Shown here in pieces: positions 9,201-16,904 of a DNA stretch of 64,000 nt. This stretch comes from Halomonas sp. (lineage in GTDB: Bacteria; Pseudomonadota; Gammaproteobacteria; Pseudomonadales; Halomonadaceae): NCBI RefSeq assembly GCF_029263665.1, contig NZ_JAJUFQ010000008.1, forward strand, positions 62,001 to 126,000, in the 5' to 3' direction. Both the position numbers and the translations under genes were made by a program. Position 1 is the stretch's first letter, and every line of letters starts with the position of its first letter. The notes beneath the pieces were generated by a model. That model was not told where the DNA came from. It saw only the letters and a program-made list of their open reading frames with translations, and did not search any database.

Positions 9201-9403
9201 TCCATCTCACGCACTTCGCGTACCAGAGAAGCAGTCTTCTGGGCGATTTGTTCGATATGGGCCTTGTCACCATCGATCAGCTTGATCAGTTCACTGACAT
9301 AGTCATTTTCATCGACGACATAGTGCTCGCTGATACGAGCGAACAGAGTGTCGAGATCAGTTTGCCAGGTGGCAGCGTCCAGCATGTTGTTAGCATTGAG
9401 CAT
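6209..9403 (-). CDS. putA: Bifunctional proline dehydrogenase / P5C dehydrogenase PutA
   Basis: A 1064-residue PutA from the ATG at 9403 (MLNANNMLDAATW), chosen because residues upstream are not family-like and GGGGA lies before it. The N-terminal FAD proline dehydrogenase barrel (about residues 130-480) shows SIKLSALHPRYE, VKGAYWD and FATHNAHT. The C-terminal NAD-dependent aldehyde dehydrogenase (about 560-1040) shows SPWNFPVAIF, VAETGGMNAMIVDS with the catalytic glutamate, and SAGQRCSALR with the catalytic cysteine. It converts proline to glutamate in two steps. There is no N-terminal ribbon-helix-helix domain, so unlike E. coli PutA it cannot repress its own gene. The AraC-type gene upstream is the likely regulator. 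It is the P. aeruginosa-like domain layout. Confidence 0.97.
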   Translation of the reverse strand: MLNANNMLDAATWQTDLDTLFARISEHYVVDENDYVSELIKLIDGDKAHIEQIAQKTASLVREVREMDTAVDTIDELLQQYSLDTHEGLMLMCLAEAMLRIPDKETADALIEDRLGPADWKAHMGKSESWLVNASTWGLLMTGRVVTLDKPRDDGKPSSFINKMVNRMGEPVIRRAMVEAMKVMGKQFVLGRDIKEALKRSQPLFDKGYTYSYDMLGEAARTRKDAQRYFDDYARAIEQVGKTSRKLSASTPAPSISIKLSALHPRYEFGRREQVLEELVDSVRKLAQLARDNDVAVTIDAEEVDRLELSLEVFRAVYESATCKGWGRFGLVVQAYSKRALPVLHYLNRLADQQGDEIPLRLVKGAYWDTEIKESQTHGVDGYPVFTRKAATDVAYLSCARFLLSDNTKGRIFPQFATHNAHTISAILEQAGNSQRAFEFQRLHGMGEALYDAALKRAPQGTYCRIYAPVGAHKDLLPYLVRRLLENGANSSFVHQLVDPKVPVESLCVHPIETLSKYPSLANNRIPLPRDIYGEKRLNSRGINLNIRSQYQPLMDEMAKHMDTQYEARPLLAFSVATDPSLVHEVTSPYDRRQKVGSVLWTSKSQAEQAVDAAWKAFPAWEETPVSQRADILRRFADLMEANLAELMALCSREGGKLLTDGVDEIREAVDFCRYYATRAEEVFATPTDLPGPTGESNRLIMGGKGVFAAISPWNFPVAIFCGQVVATAVAGNTVLAKPAEQTSIVAHRVVELMYEAGMPREVVQLLPGDGPTVGSVLTSDPRVTGVVFTGGTDTAQIINRALAARENAALPTLVAETGGMNAMIVDSTALPEQVVADVIQSAFQSAGQRCSALRVLYIQDDVADRVLEILDGAMAELRVGDPRDLGTDVGPVIDEEARQGLLAHIERLKGEGRLISETPLDPHETANGTFVAPAAFRIDSIDALEREQFGPVLHVVRWKSKELDQVIDSINGRGYGLTFGVHSRNESFAAEIARKMRVGNIYVNRNIIGAVVGVQPFGGQGLSGTGPKAGGPHYLLRFATEKTVTINTAALGGNASLLALDDE

Positions 9404-9736
9404 GTCGGTCCCCGAGGAGTGGGCGCCAAGGGCGGTGGTAACCAATCGCGGCAGGCTGTACAGGCAGCACGTCGCGGAATTAACTCGCTGCGGAACAGTT
9501 CCGCAGAGGATGGGCATACTAGAAGACTAGGCGTGACAGGAGTTGGATGCTTGTCAAAATAGACGGAGGATTTACCGAATTCACCGACAATGTTGTCAAA
9601 ACCCGTTGTAAAAGCCGTCGCCATTGATGATGACATTTCCGCTCAGCGCGCAGATATCGTGCTCCCGGGGCCTTTGAGCAGGTGCCTTTTGGCCTGTCGA
9701 GCCTCTATGCCTGTCGCGTGTTTATCTGCCGAGTGT
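9404..9736 (-). promoter_or_regulatory. putA leader/promoter region with palindrome and direct repeats
   Basis: At 9488-9506 there is a perfect palindrome CTGCGGAAC-A-GTTCCGCAG, 85-103 bases before the putA ATG. Two copies of TTGTCAAAA occur at 9551-9559 and 9593-9601, 42 bases apart, which is four helical turns and suits an AraC-family dimer or looped binding. The region separates the regulator gene from putA. Binding by the AraC protein is inferred. Confidence 0.45.
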
Positions 9737-10546
9737 TTATCTGTCGAGAAGCTTGCTGTCGGTTGTCAGCGTCTTGGCACGGGTATGGCGACGTAACTGG
9801 CTGGGAGGGTGGCCATAAGCCTGGCGGTATGCACGAGACAGGGCGCTTTGATGGGAGAAGCCGGTCAAGGCAGCGATTTCGGATAGTGGCAGGTGGCTAC
9901 GCGTGAGCAGATGGCGAGAGGCCTCGAGACGGCGCTGAATCACGTATTGCCAGGGAGACAGGCCGGTCTGGACCCGGAAGCGCTCGGTAAAGTGCGTTTC
10001 GCTCAGGCAGGCAAAGGCGGCGAGATCGGCGACCTTGATGCGACTTGATAGATGATCGTCGATGTAGCGGTCCAGCGCATGCAAGTCGATACGGCGATGG
10101 CCAGGAGGTGCTTCATTGGCCAAGCGTGTATACAGTGATCCAAGCAGTGTCGTGGCCAGACGTTCCTGATGCAGGGAAGGCACAGGACCTTCCGTCGCGA
10201 GCTGACCGATTTCCTGGGTCAGAAAGGCAAGATAGTGCTTGAGTGGTGTATCCAGGGTGAAGAAGCGTGGGGCATCGAACAGCCGGGCCAGTTCATGGTG
10301 ATGCCCGGTCAAGGCCAGAGCGTCTGCAGGCAGGTCAAGAATCAGTTGGCGATTATTGCCGGTACCTGCGTAGTAGTGCATATGGTTGGCGGGAACGATG
10401 CACCCAGAAAAACCTTCGATGCTGCCGCCCAGGCCTTCAATGTCGAAGTCAGCGCGACCTTCCAGCGCAATCACGATCTGATGGTAATCGTGGGCGTGGT
10501 GCTGGGTGGCGGTATCAAGAGGAATCTGTCGTATCGCACTGTTCAT
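9737..10546 (-). CDS. AraC family regulator next to putA (PruR-like)
   Basis: A 269-residue AraC/XylS-type regulator. Residues 1-130 form a cupin-type ligand domain (HDYHQIVIALEGRADFDIEG, then IVPANHMHYYAGTGNNRQ). The C-terminal 100 residues hold two helix-turn-helix motifs (LAAFACLSETHFTERFRVQTGLSPWQYV and LSEIAALTGFSHQSALSRAYRQAYGHPP). It lies upstream of putA in the same orientation. In P. aeruginosa, where PutA also lacks a DNA-binding domain, the AraC-type PruR activates proline use. By analogy this gene probably activates putA and perhaps putP in response to proline. That link is inference from context. Confidence 0.85.
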   Translation of the reverse strand: MNSAIRQIPLDTATQHHAHDYHQIVIALEGRADFDIEGLGGSIEGFSGCIVPANHMHYYAGTGNNRQLILDLPADALALTGHHHELARLFDAPRFFTLDTPLKHYLAFLTQEIGQLATEGPVPSLHQERLATTLLGSLYTRLANEAPPGHRRIDLHALDRYIDDHLSSRIKVADLAAFACLSETHFTERFRVQTGLSPWQYVIQRRLEASRHLLTRSHLPLSEIAALTGFSHQSALSRAYRQAYGHPPSQLRRHTRAKTLTTDSKLLDR

Positions 10547-10604
10547 CCACAGTCTCCGGCGGGATGGACGAATTCCACCATTCTATCGGATTGTGGCTTC
10601 TAGC

Positions 10605-10982
10605 TCACCGCTTTTCACGTTGTTCTCTGAGGCGGGTATGGGCTCGCAGATGATCGCGCAGAGCGCTGAGCTCTTCGCCACCCGTCTTGTCCAATAGCGG
10701 TTTGCCACGGGACATGCGGCCGAAACGGCCATGTTCGTCCATGATATGGCGGGCGCGCCGACGTACGCCATCCAGGAAATCATCATGGCGAATGGGATAG
10801 TTGATGATGGCATTCCACTCGCCTTCGGACAGGTTCTCATCCAGTGCCTTTCCGAATAGATCCAACAGGTGGGAAGGTTCCGTGCGATAACGTGGTGTAC
10901 GCGTCAGCATCAGTATCGCCAGCACAGAGCCGAACAACAGGACACAGACGCCAAAAACAAGCAGGAACAACGGCAGGGTCAT
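10605..10982 (-). CDS. Hypothetical membrane-anchored protein
   Basis: A 125-residue product if translation starts at MTLPLFLLVFGVCVLL. It has one N-terminal membrane helix (about residues 2-25) and then a soluble, charged, mostly helical tail rich in Arg and Glu, with HLLDLFGKALDENLSEGEWNAIINYPIRHDDFL. A longer form starting at a TTG at 11027 is possible; neither start has a convincing ribosome site. I do not recognise the family. The frame has good coding character and no stop codons. Confidence 0.6.
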   Translation of the reverse strand: MTLPLFLLVFGVCVLLFGSVLAILMLTRTPRYRTEPSHLLDLFGKALDENLSEGEWNAIINYPIRHDDFLDGVRRRARHIMDEHGRFGRMSRGKPLLDKTGGEELSALRDHLRAHTRLREQREKR

Positions 10983-11110
10983 ACTGAAAAGGCCTTTGGT
11001 CAGAGGAGGGAAGCCCGCTGAAAACAAACGTGTTAGCAGGATTTAGCCAATATGATAAAGAGACGGCTTGCACAACATAACGGCATGAGTCTACTATCGA
11101 ATCCGCTCTT

Positions 11111-11184
11111 GCGGGTGTAGCTCAATGGTAGAGCAGAAGCTTCCCAAGCTTAAGACGAGGGTTCGATTCCCTTCACCCGCTCCA
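11111..11184 (+). tRNA. glyU: tRNA-Gly(CCC)
   Basis: A 74-base cloverleaf: acceptor GCGGGTG pairs with CACCCGC, D-stem GCTC/GAGC, anticodon loop TTCCCAA with anticodon CCC, T arm with GGTTCGATTCC, discriminator T and an encoded CCA end. It aligns base for base in length with the E. coli glyU product. The top pair of the anticodon stem (27-43) is a G-A mismatch. It is flanked by unrelated genes and appears to be a single-tRNA locus. Confidence 0.97.
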
Positions 11185-11328
11185 AAGGTACTTTTGCCAA
11201 ATACACTTTCGTATAGCCCGGCATAACCCCGCACATTAGCGGCCATCAACGCCTATCTGCTTCCTCGTCGGATCCCTTGCCCTAACTTCACCGTGCATGA
11301 CCGCCTATAGCGTCTGCGAATGTCGGCT

Positions 11329-11586
11329 TCATTCCTCAGCCGTCTCGACCAGTTTCCTTAGTGCGTCATCCCGAATAGCAAGAACATCGAACAACCCCAA
11401 AGCTCGTAGTACAGGCAAGGCATTGATGATGTCATGCTCAGCCTCTTGCCTTTGCTGAGCAGCAGTCGCTGGATCACACCATAATCTGGCATTGGCCAGA
11501 AAGGCGCCGACAGTACCTTTACGAATGACAACACCATCGCGTTCAACCTGGTTCTGGCCATCAGGTAACATGTCTTCAGCCTGCAT
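11329..11586 (-). CDS. Small conserved-looking hypothetical protein
   Basis: An 85-residue soluble protein with a strong AGGAGAGG ribosome site before its ATG. It has LPDGQNQVERDGVVIRKGTVGAFLANARLW in its first half and ALPVLRALGLFDVLAIRDDALRKLVE in its second. The pattern 'LPDG...(K/T)GTV..ML.N.RLY...P.L...GLF' reminds me of a small family of unknown function (DUF7709-like), but this is from memory and uncertain. No membrane segment or signal peptide. Confidence 0.6.
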   Translation of the reverse strand: MQAEDMLPDGQNQVERDGVVIRKGTVGAFLANARLWCDPATAAQQRQEAEHDIINALPVLRALGLFDVLAIRDDALRKLVETAEE

Positions 11587-11692
11587 ATTCCTCTCCTGTA
11601 AATGCCTGTGACGTATTCAGGACATCATTGTAGGCATACCAAAATGGTCTGAGTACGCTATAAAGGACATTCAATACCTATTTGGCGCCACA

Positions 11693-12472
11693 ATGACGAG
11701 TCCACTGATTTCCCTTGAGCAAGCTTCCTCTGATGATGGCCCACCGTTGATTGCAGCATCGCGGTTGTCCAATGGGATACGTGTGACTCAGCGTCATCGC
11801 CACACACGCGGACAATTGCTGGGAGCCATCCATGGATTGCTGTCGGTTGATGCGGGCAATAGCTGTTGGGTCGTCCCGGCGACACATGCCGTATGGATAC
11901 CGCCCAACGTCGTTCACGGGCTACGTTCTCACGGGGCGTTCGCAGGTTGGAGTGTGTATGTCACGGAAACCCTCTGCACAGACTTGCCCTGTCAACCGTG
12001 CACGTTAGTTGTTTCTGGCCTGTTGCGCGAAGCGGTGACACGAGCTTCATCATGGGGCGAGGGGAGCCTGGATGAGGCGCAGACACGCTTGGCAGGTGTG
12101 ATTCTGGACGAAATTCGTATTCTGCCCCAGGTGGCACTGGGCTTGCCGATGCCACAGGACCCGCGGCTGTTGAAGATTGCACGCGCACTGTCGGATCAAC
12201 CTGGTGACAGGAGGCGACTGGAGGAGTGGGCAACCTGGGCAAACATTGCACCACGTACACTGTCGCGCCGTTTCGTGGCCGAAACGGGTTTCAGCTTTAC
12301 CGAATGGCGACAACGCGTTCGCATGTTGAGAGCCCTAGAGTTGCTGGCCTCGGGCAGATCGGTGACAGCGATCGCGCTGGACCTTGGCTATGACAACGCC
12401 AGCGCCTTCATTGCCTTGTTTCGGCATATGTTTGGCGTGACTCCGGGCCAATATGCACCTCTGATGGGCTAA
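11693..12472 (+). CDS. AraC family transcriptional regulator (NimR-like layout)
   Basis: A 259-residue regulator. The N-terminal half is a small cupin (HRHTRGQLLGAIHGLLSV, then WVVPATHAVWIPPNVVHGLRSHG, about residues 35-82), the layout seen in the NimR/YeaM group of AraC proteins. The C-terminal half has the two helix-turn-helix motifs, WATWANIAPRTLSRRFVAETGFSFTEWRQ and VTAIALDLGYDNASAFIALFRHMFGVTPGQY. No co-directed target gene lies next to it; a drug-efflux gene is the usual partner and none is visible. It may have lost its partner or act at a distance. Confidence 0.88.
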   Translation: MTSPLISLEQASSDDGPPLIAASRLSNGIRVTQRHRHTRGQLLGAIHGLLSVDAGNSCWVVPATHAVWIPPNVVHGLRSHGAFAGWSVYVTETLCTDLPCQPCTLVVSGLLREAVTRASSWGEGSLDEAQTRLAGVILDEIRILPQVALGLPMPQDPRLLKIARALSDQPGDRRRLEEWATWANIAPRTLSRRFVAETGFSFTEWRQRVRMLRALELLASGRSVTAIALDLGYDNASAFIALFRHMFGVTPGQYAPLMG

Positions 12473-12918
12473 TCAATGCCCGCTATCTGCTGCCATTCAC
12501 TGCTCAATGAACTGCTCTGCCACAGGCACCCGCCTCTTTCCGATAGCGTCTTGTGTGCTCGGATCATGAACTTTTTCTGACACGTAGCACTCTATATGCT
12601 GCGTCGCAACAAAATACCCTATGGTTGTGACATCATACTGGAAAGAGGAATGTAGCCATGTCTACTGCAACAACACTTCACGATGCTCCAGATGTGCTCG
12701 AGTTCTGGTATCGGCAGGCGCTATGCCAAAGCAAGGCCTTTGATGCCATTGCCAGATACGTCAGATGATGGACCCTGTGCCTGGCCTCATTGACCAGTGC
12801 TCTTGCTTCATTGAAATGTGATGCCTCATTGGCAGATCGACACATATCCAGTGTTTTTATAGCCATGCCATGCACTATGCTGAGCCCATTTGTTATCCCT
12901 CAGCAAACGGTGACGATC
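12473..12918. other. Gene-poor gap around the DUF924-like remnant
   Basis: Apart from the 36-codon remnant, this 446-base stretch contains no gene I can support. Open frames that read through 12790-12918 are upstream extensions of the lipoprotein gene. Confidence 0.4.
12658..12768 (+). pseudogene. Remnant of a DUF924-type gene (N-terminal 36 residues)
   Basis: A 36-codon frame with a good ribosome site (GAAAGAGGA) begins MSTATTLHDAPDVLEFWYRQ and stops after KAFDAIARYVR. The VLEFWY..KAFD pattern resembles the start of DUF924 proteins (VLDFWF....FDAEIRERF), which are normally about 180-200 residues. What follows does not continue the family in any frame, so a deletion is likely. The match is short and could be coincidence. 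Confidence 0.4.
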
Positions 12919-13458
12919 ATGCATCTCAACATGCGACAAAGCGCCAAGGCGCTCATGCTCTCGGCTCTGTTGCTCTGCGTTCTTGCTGCCTGCACTCCAG
13001 GGGTGGAGACAAGTGAGGCCCAGGAACAGAAGCAACAACAGGAGCGGCAACAGGGAAAAGATGAGACCGGAGCCGAGACGAAGGATATGGATAACGTTTC
13101 GGGCGACCCCGTGTTGACCAGCCAGCGTTATTTCGATTTGTTGGCAGCGGGGGAGTTTGAACAGGCTTATGTGATGTGGGCTCCAAATACACCGACCGGT
13201 GAGGGCGGCAGTGATCTCTTTGAACGCTCCATGCTGGCCTACCAATCCTTCGACGGAAAAACGATGGGAGATGCCCGCACCGAAGGGGCAGCGGGAACGC
13301 TTTATGCCGAGGTCCCGGTTCAGGTTTCAGGATTGCGCCGAGGGGAATCATTCTCACGAGGGGGCACCATGGAGCTGGCACGTTGCAATGATGTGCCGGG
13401 TTGCTCCGATGATGAACGCCGTTGGAAAATACGTGCGATAAACCTCGAGGAAGAATGA
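12919..13458 (+). CDS. Predicted lipoprotein, unknown function
   Basis: A 179-residue protein from the ATG at 12919 (MHLNMRQSAKALML; a second ATG four codons on also works). Residues 8-26 form a lipoprotein signal with the lipobox LLCVLAAC, so Cys26 or so would be lipidated. A glutamine- and glutamate-rich linker (EAQEQKQQQERQQGKDETG) follows, then a domain with SQRYFDLLAAGEFEQAYVMWAP that resembles NTF2-like or DUF4878-type folds where a helix and curved sheet handle small ligands. Two cysteine pairs near the C-terminus (ARCNDVPGC) could form a disulfide. Function unknown. Confidence 0.7.
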   Translation: MHLNMRQSAKALMLSALLLCVLAACTPGVETSEAQEQKQQQERQQGKDETGAETKDMDNVSGDPVLTSQRYFDLLAAGEFEQAYVMWAPNTPTGEGGSDLFERSMLAYQSFDGKTMGDARTEGAAGTLYAEVPVQVSGLRRGESFSRGGTMELARCNDVPGCSDDERRWKIRAINLEEE

Positions 13459-13797
13459 CAGGAAAATCGTCTTGAGGGATTTCGTCTCAGGATTGAAGAA
13501 GGCAAGACAAGCTGCTGGGGCTGGCTGGTGGCTGTTGCCGGGCAAAACCAGGATATCAGCAGCCGATCCATATTCCTGAATATGCCTGTACGATGAAGCC
13601 TCTCGTAAAGAGGCTTCTATGTTCTTGGCTATTGGTTAATTTATATGACAGTTTTCTTGTTATGTATCAGGGATAGTTTTCTCGTTACATCATGGAAAAT
13701 ATCTTTCCTTAAAAAAACAATTTGAGTTTGACGTTATTGATCTGCATGAGGATATTGAAACGGCTGTCTGAGCACATTCAATATTTCTGGAGGCATT
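13459..13797 (+). other. Intergenic leader region before the small GG-leader peptide gene
   Basis: This gap holds a 9-bp hairpin (arms 13595-13603 and 13609-13617) that may end the lipoprotein transcript, though no U-run follows. After it comes an AT-rich stretch of about 150 bases (13620-13770) containing runs such as CTTAAAAAAACAA. This is the likely promoter area for the gene at 13798. No ORF with coding character. Confidence 0.4.
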
Positions 13798-14049
13798 ATG
13801 TCTGATTCTACTCTCCGCGTTCTGAGCAATGATGAAATCGACGTTGTTGCTGGCGGCATCAGTTTCGACGATGCGTATAACGACTTCATGGAAGGCGGTG
13901 CCCTTCTTGGTGGTGGTGCCGGTAGCCTGATCGCAAGCGCCTACACCGGGATTGCACTGACTCCTGCTCTTATCCTGGGCTCACTGAACAGCCTGCTGGG
14001 CAGCCTGGGCGGTCTCACTGGTGGTGTTACAGGTGATCTGCTCTCATAA
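13798..14049 (+). CDS. Small peptide with double-glycine leader (bacteriocin/microcin-like precursor)
   Basis: An 83-residue product. Residues 1-20 form a leader ending LSNDEIDVVAGG, which fits the double-glycine consensus LSxxE(L/I)xx(I/V)xGG at every anchor position (-12, -11, -8, -7, -4, -2, -1). Cleavage after Gly20 would leave a 63-residue peptide starting ISFDDAYNDFMEGG, then hydrophobic and rich in glycine, alanine, serine and leucine. This is the composition of class II bacteriocins and unmodified microcins that insert into membranes. GGAGG lies seven bases before the ATG, and a clear terminator follows, so it is a single-gene transcript. No peptidase-containing ABC transporter, immunity gene or modification enzyme is next to it. 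Function is inferred from the leader alone. Confidence 0.7.
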   Translation: MSDSTLRVLSNDEIDVVAGGISFDDAYNDFMEGGALLGGGAGSLIASAYTGIALTPALILGSLNSLLGSLGGLTGGVTGDLLS

Positions 14050-14091
14050 GTCAGAGCCTGCACCATAGGCCAGAAGGCTTGGTGTAATTCT

Positions 14092-14120
14092 GGGCAATGC
14101 CGAACGGCATTGCCCTTTTG
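14092..14120 (+). terminator. Rho-independent terminator of the GG-leader peptide gene
   Basis: A perfect 10-bp stem GGGCAATGCC / GGCATTGCCC (14092-14101 and 14106-14115, loop GAAC) is followed by TTTTGCTTTT, 43 bases after the stop. Confidence 0.88.
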
Positions 14121-14226
14121 CTTTTGCAGTACATGTTATGTCTGGGCATATATCTTATTGCAGTATTTTTTCTTTTCCAGAATGCTACAAGGTTACGAAG
14201 TCAAGTACATGGATAATGAGAGACCA

Positions 14227-14625
14227 TTAGCCAGCGTCTGTTAGCAGATAAGGCTCCAGGAGGGTTCTTTCGCGGTCAGGTACGCGTATTGGTCTGCGAG
14301 TCTCCATGTCCAGGGTCACGACAGTGGTACACGCCTGCACGCACCGATGCTTGTTTTGCCAGAGTTCCTGGGCGAAGCGGATGGAGCTGTTGCCGATCCT
14401 TTCCACGGTCGTCCGTGCCATCACCAGGGCTCCCCAGTGGAGTTCGCGGCTGAAATTGACGTTCAGGTTGACGACCATGGTCGGTATCCGGGATCCGAGT
14501 TCCTCGCGAAACAGTGCCGCCCGACCATCCGCCAGCCAGACGGGAATCACGGTGTTATTGATATGGCCGCGCATATCGGTTTCGCTGAAACGCGGCTTGA
14601 TCGATGCTTCGAAATAGTGGCACAT
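14227..14625 (-). CDS. Hotdog-fold acyl-CoA thioesterase (4HBT/YbgC type)
   Basis: A 132-residue protein if started at MCHYFEASIKPRFSETD. Members of the 4-hydroxybenzoyl-CoA thioesterase family open this way, with RFSETDMRGHINNTVIPVWLADGR (about residues 11-34) carrying the aspartate and the HINN segment. It would hydrolyse an acyl-CoA to the free acid and CoA. An upstream ATG at 14760, preceded by GGGAG, would add 45 residues without family resemblance, so the start is uncertain. It follows the FadJ-like gene in the same direction and probably finishes or relieves the same CoA pathway. Confidence 0.8.
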   Translation of the reverse strand: MCHYFEASIKPRFSETDMRGHINNTVIPVWLADGRAALFREELGSRIPTMVVNLNVNFSRELHWGALVMARTTVERIGNSSIRFAQELWQNKHRCVQACTTVVTLDMETRRPIRVPDRERTLLEPYLLTDAG

Positions 14626-14825
14626 GGTCCTGTACTCATACCGGAGAGTCAGAGAAGCCGGCTGACCAATAGGTTTACGAGTCGGCTGGCCAGTGAAGAA
14701 CTGCTTGACGCCAACTGCGTCATTGATGACAGAGGCGTTGTCGGTGGTCTCTGTCGCCATCCATGGCAACTCCCTTCAGTACGCCGGTTTTTCCTGTGAG
14801 GCGCTCGTAAGCGTCTGTCATCCAT

Positions 14826-16904
14826 TCACTGCTGAAACCGATTGGCATCAAGGGTTATCAGGGTGGCGTCACCCCGTTCCTGGCCTTTGCCACTGACAGC
14901 GACGAGCCGATCGAGGGCTGCATTGAGTTGGTTCAGTTGCATCCGGCGGGCAATGAAGATCGGACCGCCGCGCCAGCGTGGAAAGCCGTAGCCATGCGCC
15001 AGGGCGATATCGATATCTTCGGGACGCTGGCAGACGCCTTCGCCGAGCAGCAGCAGGGCTTCGTTGATCAGTGCCAGCACGGCGCGCTGCTGTATGTCTT
15101 CGACACTGAAGGTCTTGGGCACGATGCCCTTGTCCGCGCGGTAAGCGGCGATGATCTCGGCAACGTCCGGGTCGGACTGTAGCTGACTCTTGTCGTAGCG
15201 GTAGTAGCCCTTGCCGGTCTTGCGCCCGAGCCGTCCGGCTTCACAGATCAGATCCGGAATGCCGACATAGCGCCGCAGGTGACGGCTATCGGCGGTCTGC
15301 TGGCGCATCTTCCAGGCAATATCCAGCCCCGACATGTCGGCCACCTTGAATGGCCCCATGGCGAAGCCGTAGGCCTCGATCGCGGTGTCGATCTGTTCTG
15401 GACTGGCGCCTTCTTCGAGCATGAACTCGCACTGCCGCCGGTAGGCGGCATAGAGTCGGTTGCCGACAAAGCCCCAGGCGTTGGAGACGACGATTGCCTT
15501 TTTCTTCAGCCTGCTGGCGAAGGTCATTGCCGTGCATAGCACTTCGTCGTGGGTCGATGCACCGCGTACAACTTCCAGGAGTGACATGCGATGGGCGGGG
15601 CTGAAGAAGTGCAGGCCAAGTACACGTTCCGGGTACAGGATATCGGCCGTGATCATGTCAATATCGAGATAGGACGTGTTGGTTGCCAGCAGGGTGTCCT
15701 CGCGCACAATCCCGGCCAGAGTCTTGAACAGTGACTGCTTGGCGCTGAGATCTTCTATGATCGCTTCGATCACCAGATCCGCATGAGCGGCGACCTGAAT
15801 ATCCTCGCTCGGGACCAGGCGAGCCAAGTGAGCTTCGCGTTGTTCGGCGCTTAAACGCTGTCGGCTGACATCATCATCCAGTTCGCTCCTGATGCGACGG
15901 ATGCCGGCGTCGAGTGCGACCGAATTCAATTCAATCAGGTCGACGTGGTAGCCAGCGTTCAGAGCACAGAGGGCAATGCCGCTGCCCATGGTACCGGCAC
16001 CAATTACCGCAATGCGCCCAAGTGCACGAGGCTGCACCGGCTGCTGCGGCACGAAGGGTTTGGCGCGTTCGGTGAAGAACAGGTAGCGCAATGCCTGCGC
16101 CGGTTCGCTGCCGCGCAGGGCAAGAAACTGCGCGCGCTCTTGGGCGACCCCGTCGGCGAAGCTCAGTCTTGCCGCATTGAGAACCACCTCGGCCGCCACG
16201 GCTGCAGCCGGCAAGCCTCGGGCGCGGGTAACCAGCTGCTGTGCTTGTTCCTCCAGTGCGGCGCTGTCGCTGGGGTCGGGCGTTTGTGCGCTCAATGGCT
16301 GTTTACCCGCTTGGTAATCTCGGGCGAAAGCCAGGATTTCGGCGTATTGGGCGTCCGCGTCGGTGCTGGCCAGTAACTGGTCGACCAGCCCCAGGTCCAG
16401 GGCGCGAGAGGCGTTGATCGGCTTGCCTGTGACGATCATGTCGATCGCGGCTGATAGGCCGACCGCGCGCGGCAGACGCTGTGTACCTCCAGCTCCCGGG
16501 ATGATGCCGACAGTGACCTCCGGCATGCCAAGGACCGCATCGGTCGTTGCCAGCCTTGCATCACAGGCGAGAGCCAACTCCAGACCCCCGCCGAGGGTGT
16601 GACCCTTGATGACAGCGATAACCGGCACCGGACAGGCTTCCAGGGCTGCCGTAACCTGGGGCAGGGTAGGCTCCGTCGGTTGGTTCTCGAGTTCGCGCAG
16701 ATCGGCACCGGCCATCAGGTGCCGGCCGGCTCCGGTCAGGACGACCGCGTGAACCTGCTCAGCATCGATGCTCGCCAAGGCGGACAGGATTCCCTTGCGT
16801 ACCGTATCCGTACTGCTGTTGACGGGGGGATTGTCGATGGTGATCACTGCTATCTCCCCCTCGCGCCGAAAATGAACCTGGCCGTAGCGCTTCGGTTCAG
16901 CCAT
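14826..16904 (-). CDS. FadJ-like bifunctional enoyl-CoA hydratase / 3-hydroxyacyl-CoA dehydrogenase
   Basis: A 692-residue fusion. Residues about 5-190 are an enoyl-CoA hydratase/isomerase with the oxyanion loop HLMAGADLREL, GGGLELALACDARL and PEVTVGIIPGAGGTQRLPR, with both catalytic glutamates present. Residues about 295-480 are the NAD-binding 3-hydroxyacyl-CoA dehydrogenase (IAVIGAGTMGSGIALCALNAG), followed by two C-terminal dehydrogenase domains. It should hydrate an enoyl-CoA and oxidise the product to a 3-ketoacyl-CoA. The ATG at 16904 overlaps the upstream gene's stop by eight bases, and GGGAGAG precedes it, so translation is coupled. No thiolase lies nearby. Confidence 0.92.
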   Translation of the reverse strand: MAEPKRYGQVHFRREGEIAVITIDNPPVNSSTDTVRKGILSALASIDAEQVHAVVLTGAGRHLMAGADLRELENQPTEPTLPQVTAALEACPVPVIAVIKGHTLGGGLELALACDARLATTDAVLGMPEVTVGIIPGAGGTQRLPRAVGLSAAIDMIVTGKPINASRALDLGLVDQLLASTDADAQYAEILAFARDYQAGKQPLSAQTPDPSDSAALEEQAQQLVTRARGLPAAAVAAEVVLNAARLSFADGVAQERAQFLALRGSEPAQALRYLFFTERAKPFVPQQPVQPRALGRIAVIGAGTMGSGIALCALNAGYHVDLIELNSVALDAGIRRIRSELDDDVSRQRLSAEQREAHLARLVPSEDIQVAAHADLVIEAIIEDLSAKQSLFKTLAGIVREDTLLATNTSYLDIDMITADILYPERVLGLHFFSPAHRMSLLEVVRGASTHDEVLCTAMTFASRLKKKAIVVSNAWGFVGNRLYAAYRRQCEFMLEEGASPEQIDTAIEAYGFAMGPFKVADMSGLDIAWKMRQQTADSRHLRRYVGIPDLICEAGRLGRKTGKGYYRYDKSQLQSDPDVAEIIAAYRADKGIVPKTFSVEDIQQRAVLALINEALLLLGEGVCQRPEDIDIALAHGYGFPRWRGGPIFIARRMQLNQLNAALDRLVAVSGKGQERGDATLITLDANRFQQ

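Noticed and set aside
8582..9562. A 326-codon plus-strand frame opposite putA
   Set aside because: Antisense to the PutA proline dehydrogenase domain, no ribosome site, no domain.
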